NCBI GenBank assembly: GCA_964420285.1
Contig: CAYQTE010000136.1
Coordinates: forward strand, 1-6,491
Length of the DNA: 6,491 bases
Source: CAYQTE01 sp964420285
GTDB lineage: Bacteria; Planctomycetota; Phycisphaerae; Tepidisphaerales; Tepidisphaeraceae
Direction of reading: 5' to 3'
The position numbers and the translations under genes were made by a program. The notes under the pieces are model-generated. The model saw only the letters and a list, made by a program, of their open reading frames with translations, did not search any database and had not been told where the DNA came from. This document shows, one piece after another, positions 6,453 to 6,491 of the stretch (the first letter of the stretch is position 1; the number at the start of each line of letters is the position of its first letter).

Positions 6453-6484
6453 GGGCATCGCAAGAGTGCCCGAACTTCCGGGCA
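6453..6484. repeat. GC-rich inverted repeats, alternative hairpins
   Basis: TGCCCG (6467-6472) and CGGGCA (6479-6484) form a perfect 6-bp stem with a 6-nt loop. The same TGCCC (6467-6471) can instead pair with GGGCA at 6453-6457 across a 9-nt loop. The two stems exclude each other. On the minus strand they lie 8 to 39 nt upstream of ATG 6445, with no T-run after either, so a simple intrinsic terminator is unlikely. They might be a leader structure, an operator, or part of a dispersed GC-rich repeat cut by the window edge. Confidence 0.45.
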
Positions 6485-6491
6485 ACCGCCT

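Noticed and set aside
6177..6485. Alternative minus-strand frame overlapping the start of the DUF4149 gene
   Set aside because: It loses the hydrophobic-helix pattern that the chosen frame shows, and it overlaps a recognisable family motif in the other frame.
1..6491. CRISPR array, tRNA, rRNA, insertion sequence or attachment site
   Set aside because: I saw no regularly spaced direct repeats, tRNA-like cloverleaf, ribosomal RNA sequence, transposase motif or terminal inverted repeats.

Overview
This 6.5-kb window carries six complete protein-coding genes, densely packed on both strands, plus probably the last codons of a seventh at the left edge. The DNA is GC-rich with strong G/C preference at third codon positions. 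The envelope is Gram-negative: there is an export permease, a periplasmic adaptor, a signal-peptide beta-barrel protein ending in Phe, and a periplasmic hydrolase. The gene set, the style of the beta-barrel protein and the free use of GTG and TTG starts suggest a planctomycete-like bacterium. That is an impression from sequence style, not a phylogenetic result. I see no mobile element, CRISPR array, tRNA or rRNA.

Left block (+ strand, 64-3145): a DevC-type ABC exporter permease, a DevB/HlyD-type membrane fusion protein 10 nt downstream, and a predicted outer-membrane beta-barrel protein 21 nt after that. The spacing suggests one operon. The permease needs an ATPase (DevA type), which is not in the window and may lie to the left. 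Classical DevBCA systems export through a TolC channel. Here the third gene is a beta-barrel protein unrelated in style to TolC, and the adaptor has a short coiled-coil hairpin. This is the most unusual arrangement in the window.

Middle block: a secreted dienelactone-hydrolase-family enzyme (- strand, 3192-3998) and bifunctional RibF, riboflavin kinase/FAD synthetase (+ strand, 4148-5110), are divergently transcribed. The 149-bp region between them holds a perfect 12-bp palindrome, a plausible promoter for the hydrolase and a strong Shine-Dalgarno sequence for it. It has no recognisable FMN riboswitch.

Right block (- strand, 5116-6445): endonuclease III (nth) sits behind a four-helix DUF4149-type membrane protein, with one base between the stop of the first and the ATG of the second. 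nth converges on ribF with only 5 bp between the stop codons. The right edge (6446-6491) holds GC-rich inverted repeats that could form two mutually exclusive hairpins just upstream of the DUF4149 gene.

Most of the window is recognisable housekeeping or envelope genes. I found no convincing wholly new system. The best leads are the DevBC plus beta-barrel exporter, the palindrome at 4042-4053 and the alternating hairpins at 6453-6484.
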